Assembly (NCBI RefSeq): GCF_004331955.1
Contig: NZ_CP036532.1
Coordinates: forward strand, 930,001 to 994,000
DNA from: Roseitalea porphyridii
GTDB taxonomy: Bacteria > Pseudomonadota > Alphaproteobacteria > Rhizobiales > Rhizobiaceae
Length of the DNA: 64,000 bases
Reading direction: 5' to 3'
Both the position numbers and the translations under genes were made by a program. The notes under the pieces were generated by a model. It saw only the letters and a list, made by a program, of their open reading frames with translations. It made no database searches and had not been told where the DNA came from. Positions 1 through 8,641 of this stretch are shown piece by piece (positions within the stretch are counted from its first letter, which is position 1; every line of letters begins with the position of its first letter).

Positions 1-1134
1 GCTGTCCGAAACCCGGCCGGGCAGGATCGTCTCGATGCCGGCGGTGCGGAAGATGACCCGCGCGCCGGGGCGGGCGGTGCGGGTGATCTGCGTCCACAGA
101 TCGTTGAGCTGGGCGTCCGTCATCCAGTCCTGCGCGTCGAGCAGCACATAGCAATCCTTCGACGCGGCGGGCGCGTCGCTCAGGAAGTCGGTCAGAGTCC
201 TGTTCCGGATCGAGGCCTTGTGCGCATTGGCGCGCACCGTCTCGAAGTTCTCCCGCTGCAGGTACGGCGGCAGCGGCCCTTCTCCGGAAGGGTCATAGCC
301 GCGGTTGAAGGCGGCCCATGCGAAGTAATTGTCCCTGACAGGGAAATCGCACATCAGCGCGCGCGTCCGCTCGGTCAGCACGGCGTGCATGTCGCCGTCG
401 GCCGCGCTTGCCAGCGCCTCATACTGCTGGGGCGGAATACCGAGGCCGAACAGCGAGGCGCGGTTGAGCGTGATCCAGCGGATGACACGGCTGTCGATGG
501 CCGGCCTCACCTTGTCTTCGAAGAAGCGCTTCTGCTCGTCGAGATCGCGGCAGCGCACGAACCCGGTCAGGTCGACCCCGTTCAGCCGGGCGATCCGGTG
601 GGCCCAGGAAATGAACAGGCCGAGCGCGCCGTAGCGGTAGAAGCCCCTTTCGAACATGGCGATGCGCCGGCCCGTCACCCCCATGCGGCCGTTCCAGTAA
701 TCGACGGTGGCGACGTCGAGATGCGGCGCCAGATGGCGGTCGAACAGGTCGGCATTGCCTTGCACATCGGCCCGGCCGAACATCCGGAAGAACGCCTCGT
801 GGTCCGGCAGGTGCACCGGCGCCGCATATTTGAGCCGGTTGAGCGCGATATGGGCGGGAGACAGATCGACCGCCTCCACCGAGGCCGGCCCGGCGGTCAG
901 ATAGCTCATCACGTTGCAGCCGCCCGAGGCGATGGCGACGATCGCATCGTCCGGACCGATCTCGAGCGCCTCCATGTCGACCACCGGGTCTTCCCAGATC
1001 TGCGCGTAGACGAGCCCGGTGAAGGTGTGCGCGAAGAGCCGCTCGAGCAGCCCGGTTACGCTCAGCGCGCTGTTCTGCTGGACGGCGCCCCCGAGCTGGG
1101 TGCGGACGGTTGGGTTTGCGGAAGGCGAGCCCAT
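1..1134 (-). CDS. btaA: S-adenosylmethionine:diacylglycerol 3-amino-3-carboxypropyltransferase BtaA (partial)
   Basis: The gene runs off the left edge: 378 codons are visible and no stop is reached. It belongs to the DUF3419/BtaA family, which transfers the aminocarboxypropyl group of SAM to diacylglycerol, the first step to the phosphorus-free betaine lipid DGTS. Visible features are QIWEDP (residues 45-50), a SAM-loop-like IASGGCN (68-74) and VDLSPAH (89-95). The ATG at 1134 has AGAGGAA about 10 bases upstream. It lies 61 bp downstream of plcP on the same strand, the order known from phosphate-stress lipid remodelling operons. btaB would be expected beyond the edge. Confidence 0.9.
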   Translation of the reverse strand, partial: MGSPSANPTVRTQLGGAVQQNSALSVTGLLERLFAHTFTGLVYAQIWEDPVVDMEALEIGPDDAIVAIASGGCNVMSYLTAGPASVEAVDLSPAHIALNRLKYAAPVHLPDHEAFFRMFGRADVQGNADLFDRHLAPHLDVATVDYWNGRMGVTGRRIAMFERGFYRYGALGLFISWAHRIARLNGVDLTGFVRCRDLDEQKRFFEDKVRPAIDSRVIRWITLNRASLFGLGIPPQQYEALASAADGDMHAVLTERTRALMCDFPVRDNYFAWAAFNRGYDPSGEGPLPPYLQRENFETVRANAHKASIRNRTLTDFLSDAPAASKDCYVLLDAQDWMTDAQLNDLWTQITRTARPGARVIFRTAGIETILPGRVSDS

Positions 1135-1195
1135 CTTGGTCGGGTTCCTCTGGATTGCGCGTGTCGATGAGGGCCGGTGGCCCCGGCCCGGCGGG

Positions 1196-2023
1196 TCAGG
1201 CAGCGCGCGGCTTGACTTTTGCAGGCTTGCCGGCCTTGGCCGCCCGCAGATCGATGAGCTTCGCCCGGCGGCGGGCGCGGGCGATCTCGACCCAGTCGAT
1301 CAGCACCATCTCGCCCGTTTCGGTCTCCGCGATCGCCGTGCAGCTTTCCACCCAGTCGCCCGTGTTCACGTAGCGGATGCCCGCCTGCGACTTGATGGCG
1401 GCGTGGTGGATATGCCCGCAGATGACGCCGTCCACCCGGCTGCGTCGGGCTTCGGCGGCGAGCGCCTCCTCGAACGCGCCGATGAAGTTGACCGCCTGCT
1501 TGACCTTCAGCTTGAGCCATCTGGACAGCGACCAGTACTGGCCACCCCACAGGCGCTTGACGCGGTTGAACCAGCCGTTGAACCACAGCGCCGCCGTGTA
1601 GGCCCAGTCGCCGATATGGGCGAGCCACTTGGCGTTGCGCACCACCATGTCGAACTGGTCGCCATGGATGACGAGATACCGCGTGCCGTCGGCCGTCTCG
1701 TGGATGTCGCGGTCCCGAACGTCGATCCCGCCGAAGTGCGAACCCAGATAGGAGCGCATCACCTCGTCATGATTGCCGGGAATGTAGATGATCTCGGTGC
1801 CCTTGCGCGCCTTGCGAAGAAGCTTCTGGACGACGTCGTTGTGGGTCTGCGGCCAGTACCAACCCTTCTTCAGGCGCCAGCCGTCGAAGATGTCCCCGAC
1901 CAGATAGATCCGGTCGGCATCGTGCTCGCGCAGGAAATCGATGAGCATTTCGGCCTGACAGCCGCGTGTTCCAAGATGGATGTCGGACAGAAACAGCGTC
2001 CGGAACCGCTGCGGCTCGTTCAT
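1196..2023 (-). CDS. plcP: PlcP-type metallophosphoesterase (phospholipase C for membrane lipid remodelling)
   Basis: 275-residue calcineurin-type metallophosphoesterase. Metal-ligand motifs are SDIHLG (13-18), GDIFDGW (43-49), GNHDE (83-87), a central IHGDQFD and a late GHIHHA. The fold is shared with UDP-2,3-diacylglucosamine hydrolases, but adjacency to btaA points to PlcP, which removes head groups from phosphatidylcholine or phosphatidylethanolamine and supplies diacylglycerol to BtaA under phosphate limitation. I take the ATG at 2023; an in-frame TTG at 2038 would add five residues. It has its own upstream region of about 220 bp, so it probably starts the operon. The family is certain, the PlcP assignment rests on context. 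Confidence 0.85.
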   Translation of the reverse strand: MNEPQRFRTLFLSDIHLGTRGCQAEMLIDFLREHDADRIYLVGDIFDGWRLKKGWYWPQTHNDVVQKLLRKARKGTEIIYIPGNHDEVMRSYLGSHFGGIDVRDRDIHETADGTRYLVIHGDQFDMVVRNAKWLAHIGDWAYTAALWFNGWFNRVKRLWGGQYWSLSRWLKLKVKQAVNFIGAFEEALAAEARRSRVDGVICGHIHHAAIKSQAGIRYVNTGDWVESCTAIAETETGEMVLIDWVEIARARRRAKLIDLRAAKAGKPAKVKPRAA

Positions 2024-2069
2024 GGTCAGTCCCACCAAAGCTCGTTTGACATCGCTGAATCAGATTCGT

Positions 2070-2087
2070 GTGTCAGCCATGTGACCC
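2070..2087 (-). promoter_or_regulatory. weak candidate Pho box upstream of plcP
   Basis: On the minus strand, 47 bp before the plcP ATG, there are two 7-base units 11 bases apart (GGGTCAC and CTGACAC). Together they match 9 of 14 positions of the CTGTCAT-N4-CTGTCAT PhoB consensus. The match is weak and the site is also nearly palindromic, so another factor is possible. It is listed because plcP-btaA operons are normally PhoB controlled. Confidence 0.25.
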
Positions 2088-2192
2088 ACACCGTTGTTCC
2101 GTCTACGCAAAATGTGGAAACTCGGATCGCACGGGCGATGCGGGAGCGTGACCCGTCCGATGCCCGATCCCCTCCGGCTTGTCAAAGATGAT

Positions 2193-2216
2193 CCGCCGCG
2201 TTTCCGGACGCGGCGG
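2193..2216 (-). terminator. hairpin downstream of the DMGDH-like gene
   Basis: Perfect 9-bp stem (CCGCCGCGT / ACGCGGCGG) with a 6-base loop, 32 bp past the stop of the DMGDH-like gene on the minus strand. The following minus-strand bases (ATCATCTTTGAC) are only mildly T-rich, so termination may be partial. Confidence 0.55.
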
Positions 2217-2247
2217 GGGAGTGGACGACTGTGCGACCGCGTCGGCG

Positions 2248-4809
2248 TCAGGCGACCCCGCGCATGCGCTTGCCTTCCGGATCGAAGGGCGGTTCGACCG
2301 CGATCACCGCCGGACGGCGCACGCCCAGAACCTCGATCTCGAACAGTCCAGTATCCCCATGCTCGGAGAGCGGAGCGGGCACATAGCCCTGCGCCATCGA
2401 CTTGCCGACGCCGTGCGCAAAGCCGCCCGATGTCACCCAGCCGACGACGCGCCAGTCGCCATCGGTGATCGTCGCCATGCCGGGCGGCTCGATCGTCTCG
2501 CCCGAACCGTTGAAGCGGCGCGGACCGACCTCGTGCGGTGGCGCGACCGTGCCGTAGTCGGTTTCGCCGACCTTCGCCCAGATCGGCTCGTCATGCATCA
2601 CGTCGGCCGTGTCGGCATCGATCATGAACGACACGCGGCGCAGCTTCGGCCCCTGCTCCTTTTCGCGGGCGGCGGCCTCGCGGCCGATGAAATCGTTCTT
2701 GGACAGCTTGACGAACCGGTCCATCGACCCCTCGAACGGGCCGTAGATCGGCCGCAGTTCGTGGCCCCAGGTCGGGAAGTTCTTCTCGAGCCGCATCGAC
2801 AGAAGTGCCCGCATGCCGAAGTCGCGGATACCGAACTCGGCGCCGGCCTGCTTGATGTCGGTGTAGAGCTTGCGCAGATAGGCCGGCTCGCACCACAATT
2901 CATAGCCCAGATCGCCCGTGTAGGAGATGCGGCTGACGATGCAGGGCGAGCCCTGCACGTCGATCTCGCGGCTGTCCATGAAGCGGAAAGCCTCGTTCGA
3001 CACATCGGTGTCGGTGAGTTTCTGCAGGACGGCGCGGCTGTTGGGTCCGGCGATAGAAAGGCCCATCAGCGTCATGCCGAAGCGCCGCACGGCGACCGAG
3101 CCGTCCCCTGGCAGGTGCTTTTCAAACCAGCGCATGTGATAGACCTGCGCCGCCGACGAACCCCAGATCATGAAGCGGTTCTCGCCCAGCTTGGCGATGG
3201 TGAAGTCGCCGATCAGCTTGCCGAACTCGTTCAGCATCGGGGTCAGCACCATGCGCCCGGTCTTCGGCATGGTGTTGGTCATCAGGTGCGACAGGAAGGC
3301 CTCGGCGCCTTCGCCGGTAACCTCGTATTTGGCGAAGTTCGACACCTCCGTGATGCCGACATTGTCGCGGACGTTCTTCACCTCGGCGGCGACGTGATCG
3401 AAATCGTTCGACCGGTGGAAGCTGACGACATCGTGCGCCTCCTCGGCCGATGGCGCGTACCATAGCGGCGTTTCAAGCGCCCATGAATCGCCCATGACGG
3501 CATGGTTCTGGGCGACCTGGATATCGTAGATCGGCGTGGTCTGGTGCGGCCGGGCGGCGGGCAGTTCCTCGTTGGGATAGCGGATCCGGAAGCGGCGCGA
3601 ATAGTTCTCGCGCACCTTGGCGTTGGTGTAGCGCAGGGTGGCCCAGTCGCCGAAGCGGGCGACGTCCATGCCCCAAACGTCGGCGCCCGGATCGCCATGC
3701 ACCATCCAGTTGGCGAGCGTCAGCCCGACGCCGCCGCCCTGGCTGAAGCCGGCCATCACCGCGCAGGCCGACCAGTAATTGGTCAGGCCCCGCACCGGCC
3801 CGACCAGCGGATTGCCGTCGGGCGCGAACGTGAAGGGCCCGTTTATGATCTGCTTGATGCCGGCCTTCTCGAACGGCGGGAAATGCGCAAAGCCGATCTC
3901 CAGCGACGGCGCGATACGATCAAGGTCCGGCGCCAGCAGCTCGTGGCCGAAATCCCATGGCGTGTTCACCGGCGACCAGGGCCGGCAGGCCTGCTCGTAG
4001 GTGCCCAGCAGCATGCCGTTGCGTTCCTGGCGCGTGTAGATCTCGCCGGCAAAATCGACCGCATGGATCAGTTCGCGGCCGTAGCGCTCGTTGAATTCAA
4101 GCACCTCGGGCATGTCTTCGGTCAGAAGATACATGTGCTCCATGGCGAGCAGCGGCAGTTCGAGCCCGACCATGCGGCCCACCTCGCGCGCCCAAAGACC
4201 GCCCGCATTGACCACATGCTCGGCGCGCACCGTGCCCTGCTCGGTGATCACGTTCCACGTGCCGTCGACGTCCTGCGTCAGCTCCCTGACCGGATTGCGC
4301 AGGACGATCTCGGCGCCAAGGTTCCGTGCGGCCCGCGCATAGGCGTGCGTCGTGCCCGAAGGATCGAGATGGCCCTCGACCGGGTCCCACAGCGCGCCGA
4401 CGAACTGGCTCTCGTCCATCAGCGGGAACATCGCCTTGGCCTCGGACGGGGTGATCAGTTCGGTCTGCATGCCAAGATGGCGCCCCTTGGCGTGCAGCGT
4501 GCGCAGGAAATCCATCCGCTCGGGGCTCTCGGCCAGCATCACGCCGCCGGTCAGGTGCAGCCCGCAGGACTGGCCGGAGACCTTTTCGAGTTCGTCATAG
4601 AGCCCGACCGTGTAGGCCTGCAGCTTGGCGACGTTCGGGTCGCCGTTGAGCGTGTGAAAGCCGCCCGCCGCGTGCCAGGACGAGCCCGATGTCAGTTCCG
4701 AGCGCTCGATCAGCATGATGTCGGTCCAGCCGGCCTTGGCCAGATGATAGAGCACCGAGCAGCCGACGACCCCGCCTCCGATGACGACGACACGCGTGGA
4801 TGTTTTCAT
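2248..4809 (-). CDS. dimethylglycine/sarcosine dehydrogenase-like FAD oxidoreductase with GcvT domain
   Basis: 853-residue two-part enzyme. The N-terminal half is a DAO-type flavoprotein: GGGVVG dinucleotide fold (11-16) and SGSSWHAAGG (41-50), whose His46 matches the histidine that carries covalent FAD in dimethylglycine and sarcosine dehydrogenases. The C-terminal half (from about residue 430) is a GcvT/aminomethyltransferase-type folate-binding module, with SYTGDLGYELW and ALLSMRLEK typical of the family. Expected reaction: oxidative N-demethylation with the methyl carbon passed to tetrahydrofolate. Its neighbours, mttB and a formate dehydrogenase, fit one-carbon catabolism of methylated amines or betaines. 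The exact substrate cannot be read from sequence. Confidence 0.88.
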   Translation of the reverse strand: MKTSTRVVVIGGGVVGCSVLYHLAKAGWTDIMLIERSELTSGSSWHAAGGFHTLNGDPNVAKLQAYTVGLYDELEKVSGQSCGLHLTGGVMLAESPERMDFLRTLHAKGRHLGMQTELITPSEAKAMFPLMDESQFVGALWDPVEGHLDPSGTTHAYARAARNLGAEIVLRNPVRELTQDVDGTWNVITEQGTVRAEHVVNAGGLWAREVGRMVGLELPLLAMEHMYLLTEDMPEVLEFNERYGRELIHAVDFAGEIYTRQERNGMLLGTYEQACRPWSPVNTPWDFGHELLAPDLDRIAPSLEIGFAHFPPFEKAGIKQIINGPFTFAPDGNPLVGPVRGLTNYWSACAVMAGFSQGGGVGLTLANWMVHGDPGADVWGMDVARFGDWATLRYTNAKVRENYSRRFRIRYPNEELPAARPHQTTPIYDIQVAQNHAVMGDSWALETPLWYAPSAEEAHDVVSFHRSNDFDHVAAEVKNVRDNVGITEVSNFAKYEVTGEGAEAFLSHLMTNTMPKTGRMVLTPMLNEFGKLIGDFTIAKLGENRFMIWGSSAAQVYHMRWFEKHLPGDGSVAVRRFGMTLMGLSIAGPNSRAVLQKLTDTDVSNEAFRFMDSREIDVQGSPCIVSRISYTGDLGYELWCEPAYLRKLYTDIKQAGAEFGIRDFGMRALLSMRLEKNFPTWGHELRPIYGPFEGSMDRFVKLSKNDFIGREAAAREKEQGPKLRRVSFMIDADTADVMHDEPIWAKVGETDYGTVAPPHEVGPRRFNGSGETIEPPGMATITDGDWRVVGWVTSGGFAHGVGKSMAQGYVPAPLSEHGDTGLFEIEVLGVRRPAVIAVEPPFDPEGKRMRGVA

Positions 4810-4873
4810 GATGACTTCCTTGTCAGGCGCATTTGTTCACGATATATTCCATTCCGAAAGAGGAATGGCGTCG

Positions 4874-5167
4874 ATGACCGAGGATCAGTTTCAGAGCCTG
4901 AAGTCGATGATCGAGGCGATGAGCGCCCGCATGGAGGCGCGCTTCGAACAGGTGGACAGGCGTTTCGAGCAGGTCGACAAGCGCTTCGAACACGTCGACG
5001 AACGCCTGACCGGGATCGACAAGGATCTGATGCGCATCGATGCCGTTCTGGCGACGAAGCCGGATACCGGCGCGATCTACGCGGTCGCCTTCACGATGAT
5101 GGTCGGCACGGTCGGCATGGTCTTCGGCGCCGTGCTTGTCGCCAATGCGCTGGGCTGGCTGAACTGA
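4874..5167 (+). CDS. small heptad-repeat coiled-coil protein with C-terminal membrane anchor
   Basis: 97 residues. Residues 23-57 are five consecutive 7-residue repeats (RFEQVDR, RFEQVDK, RFEHVDE, RLTGIDK, DLMRIDA), predicting a continuous coiled coil; residues from about 68 to 93 form one hydrophobic transmembrane span. The ATG at 4874 is chosen because AGAGGA ends 9 bases upstream; an ATG at 4865 sits against that site. It is on the plus strand between two leftward genes, divergent from the DMGDH-like gene by 64 bp. No enzymatic domain is visible. It looks like an oligomerising membrane-tethered protein; the function is unknown. Confidence 0.75.
   Translation: MTEDQFQSLKSMIEAMSARMEARFEQVDRRFEQVDKRFEHVDERLTGIDKDLMRIDAVLATKPDTGAIYAVAFTMMVGTVGMVFGAVLVANALGWLN
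4940..5044 (+). repeat. tandem degenerate 21-bp repeats coding the heptads
   Basis: Five 21-bp units starting at 4940, 4961, 4982, 5003 and 5024 encode the heptads of the coiled-coil protein. The first three units are about 80 percent identical at DNA level (each begins CGCTTCGA or CGTTTCGA and ends GTCGACAAG-like), consistent with tandem duplication inside the gene. Copy number could vary between strains. Confidence 0.7.
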
Positions 5168-5183
5168 CCGTTCGCACGTCATC

Positions 5184-6767
5184 TCAAAAGTCCGTCGGCG
5201 CGCCGCCTTCCTGTTTGCGGCGGGCGACGAAGTCCTCCAGTTCCTCGCGGATCGCCGCGTCCATCGGTGGCGGCTCGAATTCGGCGAGAATCTGCTTCCA
5301 GATCCGGTTGGCCCGCTCGACGGTCTGAACCGCGCCGCGATCGCGCCAGTTCTCGTAATTGCTCCAGTCGGACAGAAACGGCGCGTAGAAGGCGGTCTCG
5401 TAGCGGTCCTGCGTATGCTGGATGCCGAAGAAATGCCCGCCCTGGCCGACTTCGGCGATCGCCTCGAGCGCGATCTCGTCGGCGTCCCATTTCACCGGCT
5501 TCATATAGGCGATGAGCTGCTGGACCTGCTCGCAGTCGATGATGAATTTCTCGTAGGACGCGCACAGCCCGCCCTCCAGCCAGCCGGCGGCGTGATAGAC
5601 CACGTTCGTGCCCGAGGTGATCGCCGCGAACAGCGAATGGGCGCTCTCCCAGGTCGCCTGGTTGTCGGGGGCGTTCGAGACGCAAGTGTTCGACGAGCGC
5701 AGCGGCAGGCCGTAATGGCGGGCCATCTGCCCGGTCATCTGCGTCGTCCGGATATAGTCGGGCGTGCCGAACGCCGGCGCGCCGGTCTTCATGTCGACGT
5801 TGGACGAGAACGTGCCGATCGCGCACGGGCAGCCCGGATTGATCGTCTGGATCAGCGCGATGGCGCACAGCGATTCCGCCAGCGACTGGGCGACCGTGCC
5901 GGCCAGCGTGATCGGGCTCATCGCGCCGGCCAGCGTGAACGGGGTGACGATGGTCGGCTGACCGCGCCGCGCCAGCCGCATCAGCCCGTCGATCATCGGC
6001 CAGTCATGCTTGAGCGGCGAGGTCGAATTGATGTTGGTGTACATGCGCGGCGTGGCGTCGAACTCGTCATGGGTCAGCCCGCCGGCGATGCGCACCATCT
6101 CCATGACGTCCTCGACCCGCTCGGAGCCGAGCGAATAGGCGTGCACGACCTTGTCGGTCAGCGTCAGCTTGTCATAGAGGCAGTCCAGATGCCGGATCGA
6201 GGGATGCAGGTCCATCGGCTCGACCGGATAGCCGCCGGCGAAATGCAGGCAGTTGAAATACTGCGTCAGCTTGATGAGGTCCTGATAGGCCGCGCGATCG
6301 CCGGTGCGGCGCCCCCGGTCGAGGTCCGAGCAGCTTGGCGGAGAGGAGACGTTGCCGAACACGATATGGTCGCCGCCGATCGTGATCCGGCGCGCTTCGT
6401 TGCGCGGCGTCAGCGTGAAGGCGCCCGGCGCCAGCGCAATCTTCTCCATGATGAAGTCGCGGCCGAACCGCACGCGCGCGCTGTCGGGCGTCTCCCTGTC
6501 GATCAGGCAGCCCTCGCTGCGGAAGATCTCGACCGCCTCGCGGTTGAGGAACTCGACGCCGACCTCCTCGAGAATGCGCATCGTGCCGTCATGGATCGCC
6601 TCGACGCCTTCGGGCGGCAGCGGTTCGATCGGCCTGTCGCTGTTGACGGGGACTTCCCATGGCATCTGCCGGATCGCAGCACCGCCGCGCCGCTGGTTGC
6701 CCGCGCGGCCGCCGCGCTTGAGGCGCTTTGGCGGCTCCGGAACGGCTTCGCTGATCAAGGTGTCCAT
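5184..6767 (-). CDS. MttB-family (trimethylamine/betaine) methyltransferase, non-pyrrolysine
   Basis: 527 residues, the normal length of the MttB superfamily (COG5598). No in-frame TAG interrupts the gene, so it is the non-pyrrolysine type, whose characterised anaerobic members demethylate glycine betaine, proline betaine or carnitine onto a corrinoid protein. The ATG at 6767 has AGGGAGA about 7 bases upstream; the open frame extends to 6899 without a supported start. It ends 16 bp from the coiled-coil gene (convergent). No corrinoid protein or corrinoid-activation gene is nearby, so either a distant partner is used or the aerobic homologue works differently. Substrate unknown. Confidence 0.88.
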   Translation of the reverse strand: MDTLISEAVPEPPKRLKRGGRAGNQRRGGAAIRQMPWEVPVNSDRPIEPLPPEGVEAIHDGTMRILEEVGVEFLNREAVEIFRSEGCLIDRETPDSARVRFGRDFIMEKIALAPGAFTLTPRNEARRITIGGDHIVFGNVSSPPSCSDLDRGRRTGDRAAYQDLIKLTQYFNCLHFAGGYPVEPMDLHPSIRHLDCLYDKLTLTDKVVHAYSLGSERVEDVMEMVRIAGGLTHDEFDATPRMYTNINSTSPLKHDWPMIDGLMRLARRGQPTIVTPFTLAGAMSPITLAGTVAQSLAESLCAIALIQTINPGCPCAIGTFSSNVDMKTGAPAFGTPDYIRTTQMTGQMARHYGLPLRSSNTCVSNAPDNQATWESAHSLFAAITSGTNVVYHAAGWLEGGLCASYEKFIIDCEQVQQLIAYMKPVKWDADEIALEAIAEVGQGGHFFGIQHTQDRYETAFYAPFLSDWSNYENWRDRGAVQTVERANRIWKQILAEFEPPPMDAAIREELEDFVARRKQEGGAPTDF

Positions 6768-6958
6768 GCGGGTCTCCCTGACCCGACACTGTCGCCCCGG
6801 CCTGCAACCATCACGATCAATTCTTCGACCTACAGGGCTGGCAATGCGACATCGGAGCCGTGCCGCCATGGTGATCACGACGCGCGGTTGACGCTTCAAG
6901 GAAAGTCATCTTGTTTGCGCCGCGTTAGCGTGCCGGGCATCAGGAGCCGACCAGACCG

Positions 6959-8638
6959 ATGAACCAGATCGAACCCGCCCGCCGCCGCAAGGCGCATCTG
7001 CCCAAGGGCCGCCAGCTCGACGACGTCGCGCTCGACGAGGTGCGCCTGGTTCTCGGAGCGGCGCCGCGCCGGCGCGACCTGCTGATCGAGCACCTGCACC
7101 GTATCCAGGACACCTATGGCTGCCTGGAGGCGCGCCATCTGCGCGCGCTCGCCGAGGAGATGCGCCTCAGCCAGGCCGAGGTGTACGAGGTCGCTTCGTT
7201 CTACGACCACTTCGATGTGGTCAGGGAAGGCGAGGCAAAGCCCGCGCCGCTGACGGTGCGCGTGTGCGATTCAGTCTCCTGCATGCTGGCCGGCGCCGAA
7301 GCCCTGATCGGCGAACTCGAAGCGACCGCCGACCCCGCGCTCATTCGTGTGGTGCGCGCGCCCTGCATGGGCCGCTGCGCGACCGCGCCGGCCGCCCGTA
7401 TCGGCAACCGCGAGGTCGATGATGCCAGCGCCGCCGGGCTTGTCGAAATGGCCGAGACCGGCGCCTTCGACGTCGCCGTGCCCGACTACATCGCCCTGCA
7501 CGCCTACCTCGAATTCGGCGGTTATCAGGTCCTCGAACGGGTCCGCGCCGGTGATGTCGGCGCCGACACGCTGATCGAGATGCTGTCCGGCGCCAGCCTG
7601 AAAGGGCTTGGCGGGGCCGGCTTTCCGGCCGGAAAGAAATGGGGGTTCGTGCGCTCCTATCCCGGCCCGCGCCTGATGACGATCAATGGCGACGAGGGCG
7701 AGCCGGGCACGTTCAAGGACCGCCACTATCTGGAGACCGATCCGCACCGCATGCTCGAGGGCGCGCTGGTCGCCGCCCACATCGTCGAGGCCGACCGCAT
7801 CTACCTTTACATGCGCGACGAATATCCGGCCGTCCTTGAAATCCTGCGCACCGAGATCGCCGCGCTCGAGGAGGCCGGCCTGTGCGAGCCGGGCTTCATC
7901 GAACTGCGGCGCGGGGCAGGGGCCTATATCTGTGGCGAAGAGAGCGCCATGATCGAATCGATCGAGGGCAAGCGCGGCCTGCCGCGCCATCGCCCGCCCT
8001 ATATCGCCGAGGTCGGCCTGTTCGGCCGGCCGACGCTCAACCACAATGTCGAGACGCTGTGGTGGATCAGGGACATAGTCGAGAACGGGGCGGACTGGTT
8101 CGCCGCTCAGGGCAATGAGGGCCATCCCGGCCCGCGCTCCTGGTCCGTCTCGGGGCGGGTGAAGGAACCCGGCGTCAAGCTGGCCCCGGCCGGCGTCACC
8201 GTGCGCGAACTGATCGAGGACCATTGCGGCGGCATGGCGGACGGGCACACCTTCAAGGCCTATCTGCCCGGCGGCGCCTCTGGCGGCATCCTGCCGGCGT
8301 CGATGGACGACATTCCGCTCGATTTCGGCGACACGCTGTTCCGGCACGGCGCGTTCGTCGGCAGCCACGCGGTCGTGATCCTGTCGGACAGGGACAATAT
8401 CCGCGACGTGACGCTGAACCTGATGCGGTTCTTCGCCCATGAGAGCTGTGGCCAGTGCACGCCGTGCCGGGGCGGTACGGAGAAGCTCGTGCAACTGCTC
8501 GAACGCGACGGTCCTCTGGACGAACCCACCATCCGCGATCTCGAGCAGGTGATGCGCGATGCGTCGATCTGCGGTCTCGGCCAGGCAGCGCCCAACCCGG
8601 TCAATCATCTGCTGACGCACTTCCGGGAGGACCTTTGA
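6959..8638 (+). CDS. fdsB: NAD-dependent formate dehydrogenase, fused gamma/beta (NuoE-NuoF-like) subunit
   Basis: 559 residues. Residues 1 to about 155 are a NuoE/FdsG-like thioredoxin-fold 2Fe-2S domain (CDSVSC at 103-108, CMGRC further on). The rest is a NuoF/FdsB-like part with the NAD/FMN-binding GLGGAGFPAGKKW stretch, GDEGEPGTFKDR, the CGEESAMIES loop and a C-terminal 4Fe-4S site SCGQCTPCRGG. It passes electrons from FdsA to NAD+. In Rhodobacter and Cupriavidus FdsG and FdsB are separate polypeptides. AGGAG lies 12 bases before the ATG. The electron-input subunit FdsA is encoded 1.5 kb downstream in the same run. Confidence 0.92.
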   Translation: MNQIEPARRRKAHLPKGRQLDDVALDEVRLVLGAAPRRRDLLIEHLHRIQDTYGCLEARHLRALAEEMRLSQAEVYEVASFYDHFDVVREGEAKPAPLTVRVCDSVSCMLAGAEALIGELEATADPALIRVVRAPCMGRCATAPAARIGNREVDDASAAGLVEMAETGAFDVAVPDYIALHAYLEFGGYQVLERVRAGDVGADTLIEMLSGASLKGLGGAGFPAGKKWGFVRSYPGPRLMTINGDEGEPGTFKDRHYLETDPHRMLEGALVAAHIVEADRIYLYMRDEYPAVLEILRTEIAALEEAGLCEPGFIELRRGAGAYICGEESAMIESIEGKRGLPRHRPPYIAEVGLFGRPTLNHNVETLWWIRDIVENGADWFAAQGNEGHPGPRSWSVSGRVKEPGVKLAPAGVTVRELIEDHCGGMADGHTFKAYLPGGASGGILPASMDDIPLDFGDTLFRHGAFVGSHAVVILSDRDNIRDVTLNLMRFFAHESCGQCTPCRGGTEKLVQLLERDGPLDEPTIRDLEQVMRDASICGLGQAAPNPVNHLLTHFREDL

Positions 8639-8641
8639 CCG

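Noticed and set aside
220-1170. 316-codon plus-strand open frame at the left edge
   Set aside because: Antisense to btaA, which is clearly coding but has no stop inside the window.
5184-6767. Pyrrolysine in the MttB homologue
   Set aside because: The frame has no internal TAG, so no pyrrolysine codon is present.
6888-6916. TTGACG as -35 for the fdsB gene
   Set aside because: No acceptable -10 at 16-18 bp (TTGTTT or CTTGTT), so a promoter call is not supported.
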